A stretch of 64,000 bases of DNA from Methylophilus methylotrophus DSM 46235 = ATCC 53528. Lineage in GTDB: Bacteria; Pseudomonadota; Gammaproteobacteria; Burkholderiales; Methylophilaceae. Shown here in pieces: positions 38,444 to 47,097 of this stretch. A program made the position numbers and the translations under genes. The notes under the pieces were generated by a model. The model did not search any database, was not told the DNA's origin, and worked only from the letters and a program-made list of their open reading frames with translations. How positions within the stretch are numbered: the stretch's first letter is position 1; each line of letters begins with the position of its first letter. The stretch is taken from the NCBI RefSeq assembly GCF_000378225.1, contig NZ_KB905147.1, positions 62,001 through 126,000 of the forward strand, in the 5' to 3' direction.

Positions 38444-39235
38444 CTACAAAAACCGCTTTGCCAGCCTCGCTTGTTGCTTCAAGCCCAGATTCACCAGCCT
38501 GGGCGCCAGCCCGTTCAGCCAGGCAAAAAAACTTTGTGGCTGGCCAATAAACAATTCCTGCTGATTTTTTTGCAGTGCTCGCACAATCTTATCTGCGACC
38601 TGCTGGGGATCATCAACCGCCTGTCCTGAAGCCTGCCACATGGCATTGGTACGATCATCATTCATTGGCGTCGCAATGGCACGCGGTGCAATGTAGGTGA
38701 TGCCGATATTGCTATCGACCAACTCACGTCGCAACGCCTGGCTAAAGCCATGCAACGCGAACTTGCTGGCGCAATAGGTGGCAAAATGTGGAAAACCCAA
38801 TGAACCAAAGATGGAACCGATAAACGCCAGGTGCCCACGCCCGCGCTTAAGAAAATAGTCAACAAAGACCTTGCTCAAAACCAGCGTCACTGTAACATTG
38901 GTGTGGATCATATTATCGATACTCACTTCAGTTTGCCGGGCAAACTCAGTGAATTCAATCACGCCGGCATTATTAATCAATAAATCGACATGCCCCATTT
39001 CATGCAACGATTGCTTTAATACCTGGGCAGCCATATTCGGCTGCGCCAGATCGGCCACCACAATATGTGACTGACCGCCTTGCGCACTCACCTTTTGCTG
39101 CAAAGCATGCAATTTAACGGCATCACGTCCGACCAGGCAGACGATGGCCCCTTTCGCACTCAATGCAAGCGATAAAGCGGCACCTAAACCACCGGTGGCC
39201 CCCGTGATCACCACATGCAGATCTTTTAATTCCAT
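38444..39235 (-). CDS. Short-chain dehydrogenase/reductase
   Basis: A 263-residue classical SDR. The cofactor motif TGATGGLG is near residues 11-18, NNAG is near 90, and the active site has Ser in IGSIFGSLG and Tyr-Lys in YCASK. The residue after the second beta strand (GRD) suggests NADP preference. A hydrophobic C-terminal stretch (FFAWLNGLAPRLVNLG) may associate with membrane. It is the last gene of the four-gene operon, 24 bases after the diiron oxidase, so it probably reduces or oxidises the pathway product. Confidence 0.88.
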   Translation of the reverse strand: MELKDLHVVITGATGGLGAALSLALSAKGAIVCLVGRDAVKLHALQQKVSAQGGQSHIVVADLAQPNMAAQVLKQSLHEMGHVDLLINNAGVIEFTEFARQTEVSIDNMIHTNVTVTLVLSKVFVDYFLKRGRGHLAFIGSIFGSLGFPHFATYCASKFALHGFSQALRRELVDSNIGITYIAPRAIATPMNDDRTNAMWQASGQAVDDPQQVADKIVRALQKNQQELFIGQPQSFFAWLNGLAPRLVNLGLKQQARLAKRFL

Positions 39236-39259
39236 TGTTTATTACCCCTGACCAGCTGG

Positions 39260-39931
39260 TTAATCTTGGCTCAATGCAACGTGTTTAAAGATATCACCAT
39301 ACAACCGGTAAAAGCGTTTGGCCGCATATATGATCATTTGCTGATCCTCTGCCTTGGTGACCTGGTTCATCAGGCTTTCATAAAATGAGACATGACTGAT
39401 ATCCAGCGAACCATGTGAAAACAGGTAGCTAAATGCTTTCTTTGGCAAGTTTAATGCCTGCATGATTTTCTCGCCCGCTTGTGTGGCGACTGCGGTACTG
39501 GTGCCTTCCAGCACTAATACCATGCCAAAGAATCCGAGTGGATTCACCCGGTAAATCATATCGTAGGCGTAGGCCACCATCACCTCCGTAGCATGGCAGG
39601 CCGCATCGGCATCGGTTGCACTGTTGCGCACTGCCTCTTTGTCACCGCCACACGCTTCGATATCATTGAGTACCCATTCCTGGTGCCCCATCTCTTCTTC
39701 AATATATTCACCAATCGCCGTACGCAGCCATTCATACTCACCGCTCAACCGCCCACCACAAGCCATCAGCAATGGCGTCGTATGTTTGACGTGATGATAG
39801 GCTTGTGTCAAAAAAGCCTTGTAGGTATTCAAGCTGATATTGCCTTGTGCGCCTTGTACTATCAGCGGCAAGCTCATTAATGCCTGACGCTCAGCTTCAG
39901 TTTCATTTAATAATATCTGATAAAAACTCAT
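39260..39931 (-). CDS. Iron-containing redox enzyme (haem-oxygenase-like diiron oxidase)
   Basis: A 223-residue all-helical protein of the TenA/PqqC/UndA fold. Candidate metal ligands of the diiron type are His46/His47/His50 (YHHVKH), the EEEMGH segment (residues 78-83), Glu142 and Asp178-His180 (DISHVSFYESL). Known members oxidise fatty acids, amino acids or their derivatives (UndA, for instance, makes 1-undecene). It abuts the acyl ligase gene with no gap, so an activated or released acyl product is a plausible substrate. It is not thiaminase by context: no thiamine genes are adjacent. Confidence 0.82.
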   Translation of the reverse strand: MSFYQILLNETEAERQALMSLPLIVQGAQGNISLNTYKAFLTQAYHHVKHTTPLLMACGGRLSGEYEWLRTAIGEYIEEEMGHQEWVLNDIEACGGDKEAVRNSATDADAACHATEVMVAYAYDMIYRVNPLGFFGMVLVLEGTSTAVATQAGEKIMQALNLPKKAFSYLFSHGSLDISHVSFYESLMNQVTKAEDQQMIIYAAKRFYRLYGDIFKHVALSQD

Positions 39932-41437
39932 TCATATTCCTTCATAGATCGCATGAATGTCGGCTGCATAAGCTTGAACAATCATATCGCGTTTTAACCG
40001 GCCATTTGCCGTGAGTTGTCCGTTATGTGGGGTGAAAGGTTGACGGGCAAATACCAGATCGCCTATCTGCGCATAATCCGGCAACTCGAGGTTAGCCCGT
40101 GCCACCGCCTGGGCCACCTGCTCGGTGCTGAATTGCGGTTGCGCCACCACCACCGCCACATTAAACGGCCTCGCTTCTCCAATCACACAAGCCTGTAACA
40201 ATCCGGCCTGGTGTATTAATGTACTTTCTACCCACTCAGGCGAAACATTGCGGCCAAAGGAGGTAATAAACATATTTTTCTTTCTACCCGAGAGATACCA
40301 GTAACCATCAGCATCCTGGTAAGCCAAATCTCCGGTCGCCAGATACCCTTCTTCGTCGAGCACAGGAGCAATATCACCACCAGCCTGGTGGTAGCCCTGA
40401 TAAATCGCGCCCTTCACCCAGAGCTCGCCGCCGTGGTCAACCCGCAACTGCACATGCGGCAAAGGCATGCCGATACTGCCAGGTTTGTGCGATTGTGGTG
40501 TATTCAGCGTCACCACAGAGGCGCACTCAGACAAGCCATACCCTTCATACACAGGTAAACCAAGCTGATGTGCCTGCTGAATCAGCGCCGCTGCGACCTT
40601 GGCACCACCAACTGCGACGAAGCGCAGATGCGTCAATGGCGGATGTCCCGCCTGCAAATAGGCCACCAGCGCACGTAATAGCTCCGGAATCAGGATAGCC
40701 GTTGTTGCCTGGCTGTTTGCCAGGCCTTGGTACAAACGGCTGATCTCAAACTGGCTGCCACTGAAACCCACCTGCTGGCAGGGATAAACAATGACCGTCG
40801 CACCGGAAATCAGGCTGGCATACACCCCTGCAACATTCTCAAGCAAGGTCGCCAGCGGCAGCACACAAAAATGGCGATCTGCATGATCAGGCTGCGTTAA
40901 TAACCGGATCGAATCCGCCACCTGCCACATACTTTGCGCCGTCAGGCTCACACCTTTGGGCGCACCAGTGGTCCCTGAGGTATACGTGATCTTTTGCGCA
41001 CTTGAGGCACGGTCCTGTGAGTTGAGGCGCATCACTGACACAGCTTTGCCCGCAACGGTCCAACTAGCCAGCGACTCACTTGCCGGATAGAGTTGCAGCC
41101 AGGCATCCGATGCATCCGTCAATAGCAGGCTGACGCCTGCATCCTGTATGGCATGTTGCTTTTGGCTTGCTGAAAAAAAAGCCGGGATAGGCACATTGGT
41201 CCAGCCTGCGGCCAGCACGGCCAGATCCAGCACAATCCAGGCCGGGCTGTTATCCATTGCCAACGCAATGCTCGCCGGCTCTGCCAATGTGGTCAATGCA
41301 GTAGTCAGTGCAGACACTTCAGACATCAGTTCACCATAAGTCAACAGACCGGCCATGCCTTGCAAAGCCAACCGACCAGGATCCCGCTCCGCTTGCAGGG
41401 TGATTTCCTGCAGTAGCATTGTTGAAGATTGCTCCAT
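39932..41437 (-). CDS. AMP-dependent synthetase/ligase (acyl-CoA ligase-like)
   Basis: A 501-residue ANL-superfamily enzyme that activates a carboxylic acid as acyl-AMP. It has motif A3 YTSGTTGAPKGV (residues 152-163), A5 YEGYGLSE, A7 ATGDLA and the A10 lysine region NGRLKRD at the C-terminus, so it looks catalytically complete. No carrier-protein domain is fused. Its start overlaps the thermostable-hemolysin-family stop by one base and its stop abuts the diiron oxidase start. The acid it uses is unknown; a fatty acid is likely by family. Confidence 0.9.
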   Translation of the reverse strand: MEQSSTMLLQEITLQAERDPGRLALQGMAGLLTYGELMSEVSALTTALTTLAEPASIALAMDNSPAWIVLDLAVLAAGWTNVPIPAFFSASQKQHAIQDAGVSLLLTDASDAWLQLYPASESLASWTVAGKAVSVMRLNSQDRASSAQKITYTSGTTGAPKGVSLTAQSMWQVADSIRLLTQPDHADRHFCVLPLATLLENVAGVYASLISGATVIVYPCQQVGFSGSQFEISRLYQGLANSQATTAILIPELLRALVAYLQAGHPPLTHLRFVAVGGAKVAAALIQQAHQLGLPVYEGYGLSECASVVTLNTPQSHKPGSIGMPLPHVQLRVDHGGELWVKGAIYQGYHQAGGDIAPVLDEEGYLATGDLAYQDADGYWYLSGRKKNMFITSFGRNVSPEWVESTLIHQAGLLQACVIGEARPFNVAVVVAQPQFSTEQVAQAVARANLELPDYAQIGDLVFARQPFTPHNGQLTANGRLKRDMIVQAYAADIHAIYEGI

Positions 41438-42078
41438 TACAGCGGGTCCGCCACGCCGCGAATGGCAACAATCTGTGGCGTGTGTTTATAGTAACTGCCC
41501 CATTTGGCACGCTCTTCTGTACTTAACCGTTCCGGGTTAGCCATGGCCAGTGGAAACAAATCAACCCCGCCTTTAATCAGGCCATTCTGCAAACTGTGGT
41601 GCGCAGTCGCAACGCCCCAGGGTAAATCCATACTCAGGCTATGTTGTATAACGTGTGCAATCAGCACACCGGCATTGCGCGGATTAGCCACTGCCAGATT
41701 ACCAATACAAGTGATTTCTTCGCGGCGTATGTTTCTTTGCAGTTGACGCGACATCAATTGCTCAATCGGCTCATCGACATACTGTTCCAGAAACAAAGGC
41801 TCTTGTGCAGCATTACGCAAGCCAAATGCCGCCATCAGAATTCCGCTGGCATCGCGCAACGCAACTAGTTGCGGCATAAAGTTACTCACCTCGGCACCAT
41901 AGACCTGCTTGAATACCGCAGCAATAAATGCCTCCACCTCCCGACGGCAGGGTGCATCACGCTCCACCAGATGACTGGTGATTTCATTGACCTGGTACCG
42001 TTTTGACTGGGCAAACTGCCTGGACTCATAGGCAGAAGACGCATAATAAAAAGTACTGTCAGACTGCGTTTGCAACAT
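41437..42078 (-). CDS. Thermostable hemolysin family protein
   Basis: A 213-residue protein of the family named after Vibrio delta-VPH. The conserved core is seen as REVEAFIAAVFKQVYGAEV, FMPQLVALRDASG, AAFGLR and PLFLEQYVDEPIE. As I recall the family is placed in the GNAT/LuxI-like acyltransferase clan, so an acyl-transfer role is more plausible than lysis. No signal peptide or membrane span was found, which also argues against a secreted toxin. It is the first gene of a tightly packed minus-strand operon with an acyl ligase, a diiron oxidase and an SDR. Confidence 0.87.
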   Translation of the reverse strand: MLQTQSDSTFYYASSAYESRQFAQSKRYQVNEITSHLVERDAPCRREVEAFIAAVFKQVYGAEVSNFMPQLVALRDASGILMAAFGLRNAAQEPLFLEQYVDEPIEQLMSRQLQRNIRREEITCIGNLAVANPRNAGVLIAHVIQHSLSMDLPWGVATAHHSLQNGLIKGGVDLFPLAMANPERLSTEERAKWGSYYKHTPQIVAIRGVADPL

Positions 42079-42183
42079 TGGGGTTTCCTTGCCAGATTTG
42101 GACTTGCCTAGCCAATTGCAAACCCTGTGCCAGTCATATTTTTCATATATAAATCAATCATCTAACACTTAATCCTCATACAG

Positions 42184-42203
42184 AATCCTGCACTTTTTGC
42201 AGA
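42184..42203. repeat. Operator-like repeat copy 1
   Basis: AATCCTGCACTTTTTGCAGA contains the inverted repeat CTGCA-N5-TGCAG. A second copy with a single mismatch starts 44 bases further on, close to four helical turns, so a dimeric regulator could bind both on one DNA face. Confidence 0.65.
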
Positions 42204-42227
42204 TTGAGACGACTCAGTCTTCGATAA

Positions 42228-42247
42228 AATCCTGCATTTTTTGCAGA
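42228..42247. repeat. Operator-like repeat copy 2
   Basis: AATCCTGCATTTTTTGCAGA carries the same CTGCA-N5-TGCAG symmetry as the copy at 42184-42203 and differs at one central base. It lies about 150 bases from each divergent start codon. Confidence 0.65.
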
Positions 42248-42401
42248 AACATAGTCATCCTTTTCTGGCTTCGCTCTTAACCATCATTCCAAAAAGTCTA
42301 TGCAGATCAATATATTAGCGTGCAAACCTGTGTTCTTTTGAGCCAGTGGCACGCGCTTTGCAAAGTGATTTGCGTTTTCAATAAAAATAAGGGAAGTCGT
42401 T

Positions 42402-44108
42402 TTGAAGCATCCATTCCTGCGCGCCTACGGGCTGTTCTTATTATTAGGCGGGCTGACACAAGCTTTACTCTGGTTATTCGGCGCCGCCTCTCTCGAAGGA
42501 TTCAAGGATGCCATGCTGGTGACAAGCTTATGGTTAATTCCGCTGTGGTGGCAACCGCAACGCTTGCGTACATTGAGCGCTTTGATTGCACTGATGCTGG
42601 GGGTATCCGCGCTGCCTGGTTTGGCTTACTTCCTGGTGTACCGTCAAGAGCTGACGCAGAGCCTGATGATGATTTTGTTTGAGTCCAACCAAAGTGAATC
42701 CAAGGAATACCTGCACAATTATTTTTCCTGGTGGATTTTATTAGCCCTGCTGTCCTTTATTACCATCACCATAGCTTACTGGCGCACGCTGCAACCTGCC
42801 ACGCTCTCTAAAACCAAGGCATCCGTCTACACATTTCTGGTACTGCTGGTCGCTTTTGCCTCACCGTTAAAACATATTGTTCACGGCCAGTGGTTTTACG
42901 CCTACAAAAGTTTTAACAAACACTTTAGCGGTGTTCCTCCGTTCCAACTGGCGTTGGGATACATGAATTATCAGCAGCAACTGGAGGAGGTGAACCAGAC
43001 TCTGCTGACCATGAACCGGATTCCGCCGCTATCGCAATTATCAGAGCAAGCCAAACCCGGGCCAACCACCGTGGTATTGGTGATAGGCGAATCCACCTCG
43101 CGCTTGCATATGAGTTTGTATGGGTATGGCCGGGATACCAATCCCGAGTTGAGTAAAATCCGCCACGAGCTGACGGTATTCGACAATGTCTACTCACCTC
43201 GTCCAAACACCATTGAAAGCTTGCAACAGGTGTTGACCTTTGCCGACCAACAGCATCCTGACGACTACAAGACCAAACCTTCACTGGTGGCCATGATGAA
43301 ACAGGCTGGTTACCACACCACCTGGATAACCAATCAGCAAACCCTGACCGGGCGTAACACCATGCTGACCACGTTCGCCAAACAGGCTGACAAGCAATAC
43401 TTCCTGAATAACGAACGCCGACAAAACGCTTACAGCTTTGATGAAAAGGTATTGGACCCGTTTGCTGAAAGCCTCAACGACCCGCATCCGAAGAAGCTGA
43501 TCATCGTGCATTTGTTAGGCACGCATATGAAGTACAGCTACCGTTATCCGGAAAAGTTTGATGTGTTTAAAACCGCTCAAGGGTTGTTAACAAAGGGGAT
43601 GGATGAAGAAAAAATCGCATTGATTAACAGTTATGACAACGCCATCCGCTACAACGACTGGATCATGGCCCAGCTGATCTCAATGCTGAAAGCCAAACAA
43701 CAGCACAGCTTGCTGGTGTACTTTTCTGACCATGGTGAAGATGTGTATGACACTGCCCCACACGACTTCCAGGGCCGTAATGAAGCTGCACCGACGTTGC
43801 CTATGTACAGCATACCGCTCATCGTCTGGCATTCGGACAACTGGTTTAATGCCAGGACGATGTTAGCCAATGTGGATACACATGGGCAATACGACAATGC
43901 CGATTTGATTTATACCCTGGCTGACCTGGTAGGGCTGTCATTTGATGGCTTCCGCCCGGATGAGAGCATCGTCAATGCGCAATTCTTGCCGGACAGCATC
44001 CTGGTGGGTGACCCTCATATCGGCAAATTGCAAACCTTGCCAGGCACAAAGCATTTTCCTGACAGTGAGGTCGCCACGTGGAACGCTGGCTTACCAACAC
44101 GCGACTAG
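42402..44108 (+). CDS. Phosphoethanolamine transferase (CptA/EptC-like)
   Basis: 568 residues with several N-terminal membrane spans (about residues 10-155) and a periplasmic alkaline-phosphatase-fold domain. Metal and nucleophile positions are visible: Glu230 (VIGESTSR), Thr270 (PRPNTIESL) and SDHGEDVYD. It moves phosphoethanolamine from phosphatidylethanolamine to an envelope acceptor, by similarity a core-LPS heptose rather than lipid A. The start is TTG at 42402, supported by GGGAAG 5 bases before it. The 3' end overlaps the PAP2 gene by 31 bases. Confidence 0.87.
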   Translation: MKHPFLRAYGLFLLLGGLTQALLWLFGAASLEGFKDAMLVTSLWLIPLWWQPQRLRTLSALIALMLGVSALPGLAYFLVYRQELTQSLMMILFESNQSESKEYLHNYFSWWILLALLSFITITIAYWRTLQPATLSKTKASVYTFLVLLVAFASPLKHIVHGQWFYAYKSFNKHFSGVPPFQLALGYMNYQQQLEEVNQTLLTMNRIPPLSQLSEQAKPGPTTVVLVIGESTSRLHMSLYGYGRDTNPELSKIRHELTVFDNVYSPRPNTIESLQQVLTFADQQHPDDYKTKPSLVAMMKQAGYHTTWITNQQTLTGRNTMLTTFAKQADKQYFLNNERRQNAYSFDEKVLDPFAESLNDPHPKKLIIVHLLGTHMKYSYRYPEKFDVFKTAQGLLTKGMDEEKIALINSYDNAIRYNDWIMAQLISMLKAKQQHSLLVYFSDHGEDVYDTAPHDFQGRNEAAPTLPMYSIPLIVWHSDNWFNARTMLANVDTHGQYDNADLIYTLADLVGLSFDGFRPDESIVNAQFLPDSILVGDPHIGKLQTLPGTKHFPDSEVATWNAGLPTRD

Positions 44109-44824
44109 TCTGGCTATGGTTGTGGCTGGTGCTCAGTGCACTGGCGATCATCGTCCTCGCCAATGACACCACCCTGGATTTAACACTGGCGGATGCCATG
44201 TTCGATGTCCGCCGCGGCCAGTTTACCTACCGGCACGCATTCTTTTACGACACGGTCATGCACGGCTATGCCAAAAACCTGCTATCCACCTTCTGGCTAG
44301 CACTATTGGTGCTGGCTTGGCTACCCTGGCATTTACGACCCACCTGGCTCTCATGGGAGCAGCAATACCGGTTCCGCTGGGTCACTGCCCTGGCTGTGAT
44401 GCATAGCGGCCTGGTGTCTTGGCTCAAGCATCAGATGCCGCACCCCTGTCCGTGGGATATTGACCGTTACGGCGGCACTTTACCCTGGTTTCCCGCTTTT
44501 TCAGCGCATGCTCCAGGGATGGCAGGACATTGTTTCCCGGCCGGGCACGCCAGCAGTGGCTTATGGCTTTCAGCGCTGTGCCTGTGCTGGTTACCGCAAC
44601 ACCCGCGCAAAGCACTCAAGGCAGCGTTTGCCGGGCTGGCGATCGGCTTTCTACTCGGCTGGTGCCAGCAACTACGTGGCGCCCACTTTCTCTCGCACAC
44701 GCTGACCTCTCTGTGGCTGATGTGTGCCTTGCTGTTATGCGTCCTGTCATTTACCAGCACCGGCCTTGCCCATCATCCCTATCCAAAAACCATTTTTCAC
44801 GATTCAAAGAAGCGCACCGCATGA
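44078..44824 (+). CDS. PAP2-family membrane phosphatase
   Basis: A 248-residue protein with about five spans. The three PAP2 motifs are present in variant form: K-X6-CP instead of K-X6-RP (KHQMPHPCPWD), PAGH instead of PSGH (CFPAGHASSG), and RGAHFLSH. The CPWD and PAGH forms occur in a subgroup paired with EptA-like genes, as far as I recall. It may dephosphorylate undecaprenyl-diphosphate or lipid A. Its GTG start lies inside the upstream gene and its stop overlaps the eptA ATG (ATGA), so translation is coupled across the operon. Confidence 0.82.
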   Translation: MERWLTNTRLVWLWLWLVLSALAIIVLANDTTLDLTLADAMFDVRRGQFTYRHAFFYDTVMHGYAKNLLSTFWLALLVLAWLPWHLRPTWLSWEQQYRFRWVTALAVMHSGLVSWLKHQMPHPCPWDIDRYGGTLPWFPAFSAHAPGMAGHCFPAGHASSGLWLSALCLCWLPQHPRKALKAAFAGLAIGFLLGWCQQLRGAHFLSHTLTSLWLMCALLLCVLSFTSTGLAHHPYPKTIFHDSKKRTA

Positions 44825-46635
44825 AAAAACTTTCCCTATCCGTGATCTTCAGCCACCTTTTCACACCACAGATACTGTTGATCTGGGGCGTGACGCTGTG
44901 GTTGATGCTATTCGACAATGCTGCCCTGGTTTCGCATCTGACCCAGCTCTACCCGCCACTCGCAGGGCAAAGCGGATTGCTGATCAGCCTGCTGCTCTTT
45001 TTCACGCTGGTGACGGCACTCTGGCTACTGTTGATCAGCCATGGACGAAATGCGCGCTGGCTACTGGCATTGGTCTTATTCAGCAGCGCGTTTGCTGGCT
45101 TCTATATGCAGGAGTTTGGCATCATTATTGATACAGTGATGCTCGATAACCTTTTTCAGACCGACAGCAAGGAAGCATTTGGCCTGTTGTCATGGCAGAT
45201 GATCGTTTTTGTCACAGTGTTCGGTGTGTTGCCTGCGTTATGGCTGTTGTTTAAAGCGCCAGACGGCTGGTTTAAGCGCGACAGCCTGCGCATCCGTGCT
45301 GCGCATTTGGGACTATTGCTTGTGCTGATGGTCACTTGCGTATGGCCCTACTCTGCCGGCTATGCCAGTTTTATCCGTGAACATAAACTGGCACGCATGT
45401 ATGCCAACCCAAGCTTTATGCATTACTCACTCATTAAGTGGACTAACCAGCATCTCAGTATTCCCGAAAGCCAGGCGCTGGAACAGGTCGCCACTGACAC
45501 GCAAAGGGTAGGGGGTAACAGCAAACACGAACTGGTGATCATGGTGGTTGGTGAAACGGCACGCTACGACCGCTTTTCGCTGAACGGTTACCATAAACTG
45601 ACTAACCCGCGCTTGCAGCAGGAAGATGTGGTCAGCTTTAAACAAGTGACTTCCTGCGGCACATCTACCGGCGTATCGGTGCCTTGCATGTTCTCGATGC
45701 TAGGCAGGCAGCAATATTCGGCGAAAAAAGCCAAACACATGGAAAATGCGCTGGATGTCTTGAAAGAGCATCATGTGAGCGTGTTGTGGCGCGACAACAA
45801 TTCCGACTCCAAAGGCGTGGCCACGCGTATGGCTTACCAGGATTTTCAATCGCCTACTCAGAATACTGTCTGTGATACCGAATGCAGGGATGTAGGCATG
45901 CTAAATGGCCTGGACCAGTACATTCAGGCGCACCACGGGCAAGACATCATGATCGTATTGCACCAGATGGGCAACCATGGGCCAGAATATTACCGTCGTT
46001 ACCCCAAGGCATTTGAAAAATTCACCCCGGTGTGCCGCAACAGCGACTTATCCAAATGCAGCCAGCAGGAAATCGATAACGCTTACGACAACGCCATTTT
46101 ATATACCGATTACTTCCTGAGTGAAGTCATTCAACTACTGAAAAAATACGATAACAGTCATGAAACCGCCATGTTGTATGTGTCTGATCATGGCGAATCG
46201 CTCGGGGAACACGGTCTTTACCTGCATGCGGCGCCTTATATGATCGCACCTAAGGAGCAGACGCATGTCCCGGCTATTTTGTGGCTGGGCAAACAGTTTG
46301 ACTATTCGATTGACCAGGTCAAGCCCTACGAGAATTACCCGCTGAGTCATGATGACGTGTTCTGCACACTATTGACGGCGTATGAGCTCAAATCCAGCAC
46401 TTGCAACTCGCATTACAACTGGCTGGTGGCAAACCCGGAAGTGCGTGCTGAACTCAAGCTGCCGCCGCTACCATTCAAGCCAGAGCGACCACTGTCACCG
46501 GCTGATATCGTTAGCCATGTCCGGCCAGGCCAGAATCTACACACAGAACGAGATCAACCACCAGCGATGGATCCGGCAGGCAGAATAGAGGCGATAAAAA
46601 ATGCCGCATTAAGGCGTAGCAGCGCTGCAACGTAA
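44821..46635 (+). CDS. eptA: Lipid A phosphoethanolamine transferase EptA
   Basis: 604 residues: about five membrane spans (to about residue 180), then the catalytic domain with zinc-ligand Glu245 (VVGETARYD), nucleophile Thr281 (SCGTSTGVSVPCMFS) and SDHGESLGEHG. Paired cysteines typical of EptA/MCR are present (VCDTECRD, CRNSDLSKC). It decorates lipid A phosphates and lowers cationic peptide binding. About 50 extra polar residues form a C-terminal tail beyond the normal end. The ATG at 44821 was chosen over upstream frames because of its overlap with the PAP2 stop. In enterobacteria the homologue is PmrA-regulated; no full PmrA box was seen at this operon. Confidence 0.92.
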   Translation: MKKLSLSVIFSHLFTPQILLIWGVTLWLMLFDNAALVSHLTQLYPPLAGQSGLLISLLLFFTLVTALWLLLISHGRNARWLLALVLFSSAFAGFYMQEFGIIIDTVMLDNLFQTDSKEAFGLLSWQMIVFVTVFGVLPALWLLFKAPDGWFKRDSLRIRAAHLGLLLVLMVTCVWPYSAGYASFIREHKLARMYANPSFMHYSLIKWTNQHLSIPESQALEQVATDTQRVGGNSKHELVIMVVGETARYDRFSLNGYHKLTNPRLQQEDVVSFKQVTSCGTSTGVSVPCMFSMLGRQQYSAKKAKHMENALDVLKEHHVSVLWRDNNSDSKGVATRMAYQDFQSPTQNTVCDTECRDVGMLNGLDQYIQAHHGQDIMIVLHQMGNHGPEYYRRYPKAFEKFTPVCRNSDLSKCSQQEIDNAYDNAILYTDYFLSEVIQLLKKYDNSHETAMLYVSDHGESLGEHGLYLHAAPYMIAPKEQTHVPAILWLGKQFDYSIDQVKPYENYPLSHDDVFCTLLTAYELKSSTCNSHYNWLVANPEVRAELKLPPLPFKPERPLSPADIVSHVRPGQNLHTERDQPPAMDPAGRIEAIKNAALRRSSAAT

Positions 46636-47097
46636 ACTAGGCGGCTCACCCAAAATTTTATTGGCGGTGATCCATATCACCGGTTTCACCCGCTCATCAA
46701 CCTTGCACGCGTCAATATAACCAATTGCGCTCTCGGTGTAAGCAACATAGCGAATCATCGCCTCTTGTGATTCCACGGTATACGGCGGCTGGATGCCATG
46801 GAAATACTGCTCATTCCAGTAACCGACTTGCGACCTGGGATTACTATGCAATACCTGTTGTGAGAAGCGCAGGCGCAGGGGGTGATCGCTGGACAAGTTG
46901 GCCGGATGTAATGGCTTACCCTGGTTGTCATACAGCTTCTTGCGCCAGTAAACGGATGCCAGATCACTGGTGGCCACCGAAACCGTGTAGGCAGGCTGCG
47001 CTGATACAATCACGGCAATCACCGGCTCCTCCGCGCTGGCCATGCAAGAGCAGAGGAACAGTATCCAGGCTAAGGATGATATCAACAGCTTACGCAT
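46609..47097 (-). CDS. PstS-like periplasmic substrate-binding domain protein
   Basis: 162 residues with a signal peptide (cleaved near residue 22, MASA-EE) and one small domain of the phosphate-binding-protein type. It is recognised by VYWRKKLYDNQGKPLHPANL and the terminal AIGYID segment seen in PstS-like proteins. It is too short for a complete two-lobe transporter subunit, and no ABC transporter genes are nearby. It overlaps the porin-like gene stop by one base and meets eptA convergently (27-base overlap). It may present a ligand to the histidine kinase encoded divergently. Confidence 0.75.
   Translation of the reverse strand: MRKLLISSLAWILFLCSCMASAEEPVIAVIVSAQPAYTVSVATSDLASVYWRKKLYDNQGKPLHPANLSSDHPLRLRFSQQVLHSNPRSQVGYWNEQYFHGIQPPYTVESQEAMIRYVAYTESAIGYIDACKVDERVKPVIWITANKILGEPPSLRCSAATP

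Larger units (their letters stand above)
42079..42401. other. Divergent intergenic region
   Basis: The 323 bases between the thermostable-hemolysin-family operon (minus) and the phosphoethanolamine transferase operon (plus) hold two copies of a 20-base repeat and no supported gene. A single CTTAAT half-site (42168-42173) occurs without its partner. Confidence 0.6.

Noticed and set aside
39260..39931. Calling the diiron oxidase a thiaminase (TenA)
   Set aside because: It shares the fold, but the context is acyl metabolism and the His/Glu/Asp pattern fits a diiron oxidase better.
42168..42184. PmrA box for the phosphoethanolamine transferase operon
   Set aside because: Only one half-site (CTTAAT) is present; the sequence 5 bases later is TACAGA, not a second half.
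42187..42246. The CTG...CAG dyads as LuxR-type lux boxes
   Set aside because: The spacing between CTG and CAG is 9 bases, not the 10 of lux boxes, and no LuxR or LuxI gene was seen in the window.
44530..44820. Upstream extension of EptA by 97 residues
   Set aside because: It lies wholly inside the PAP2 gene in another frame; the ATG at 44821 overlaps the PAP2 stop and begins with a normal membrane anchor.
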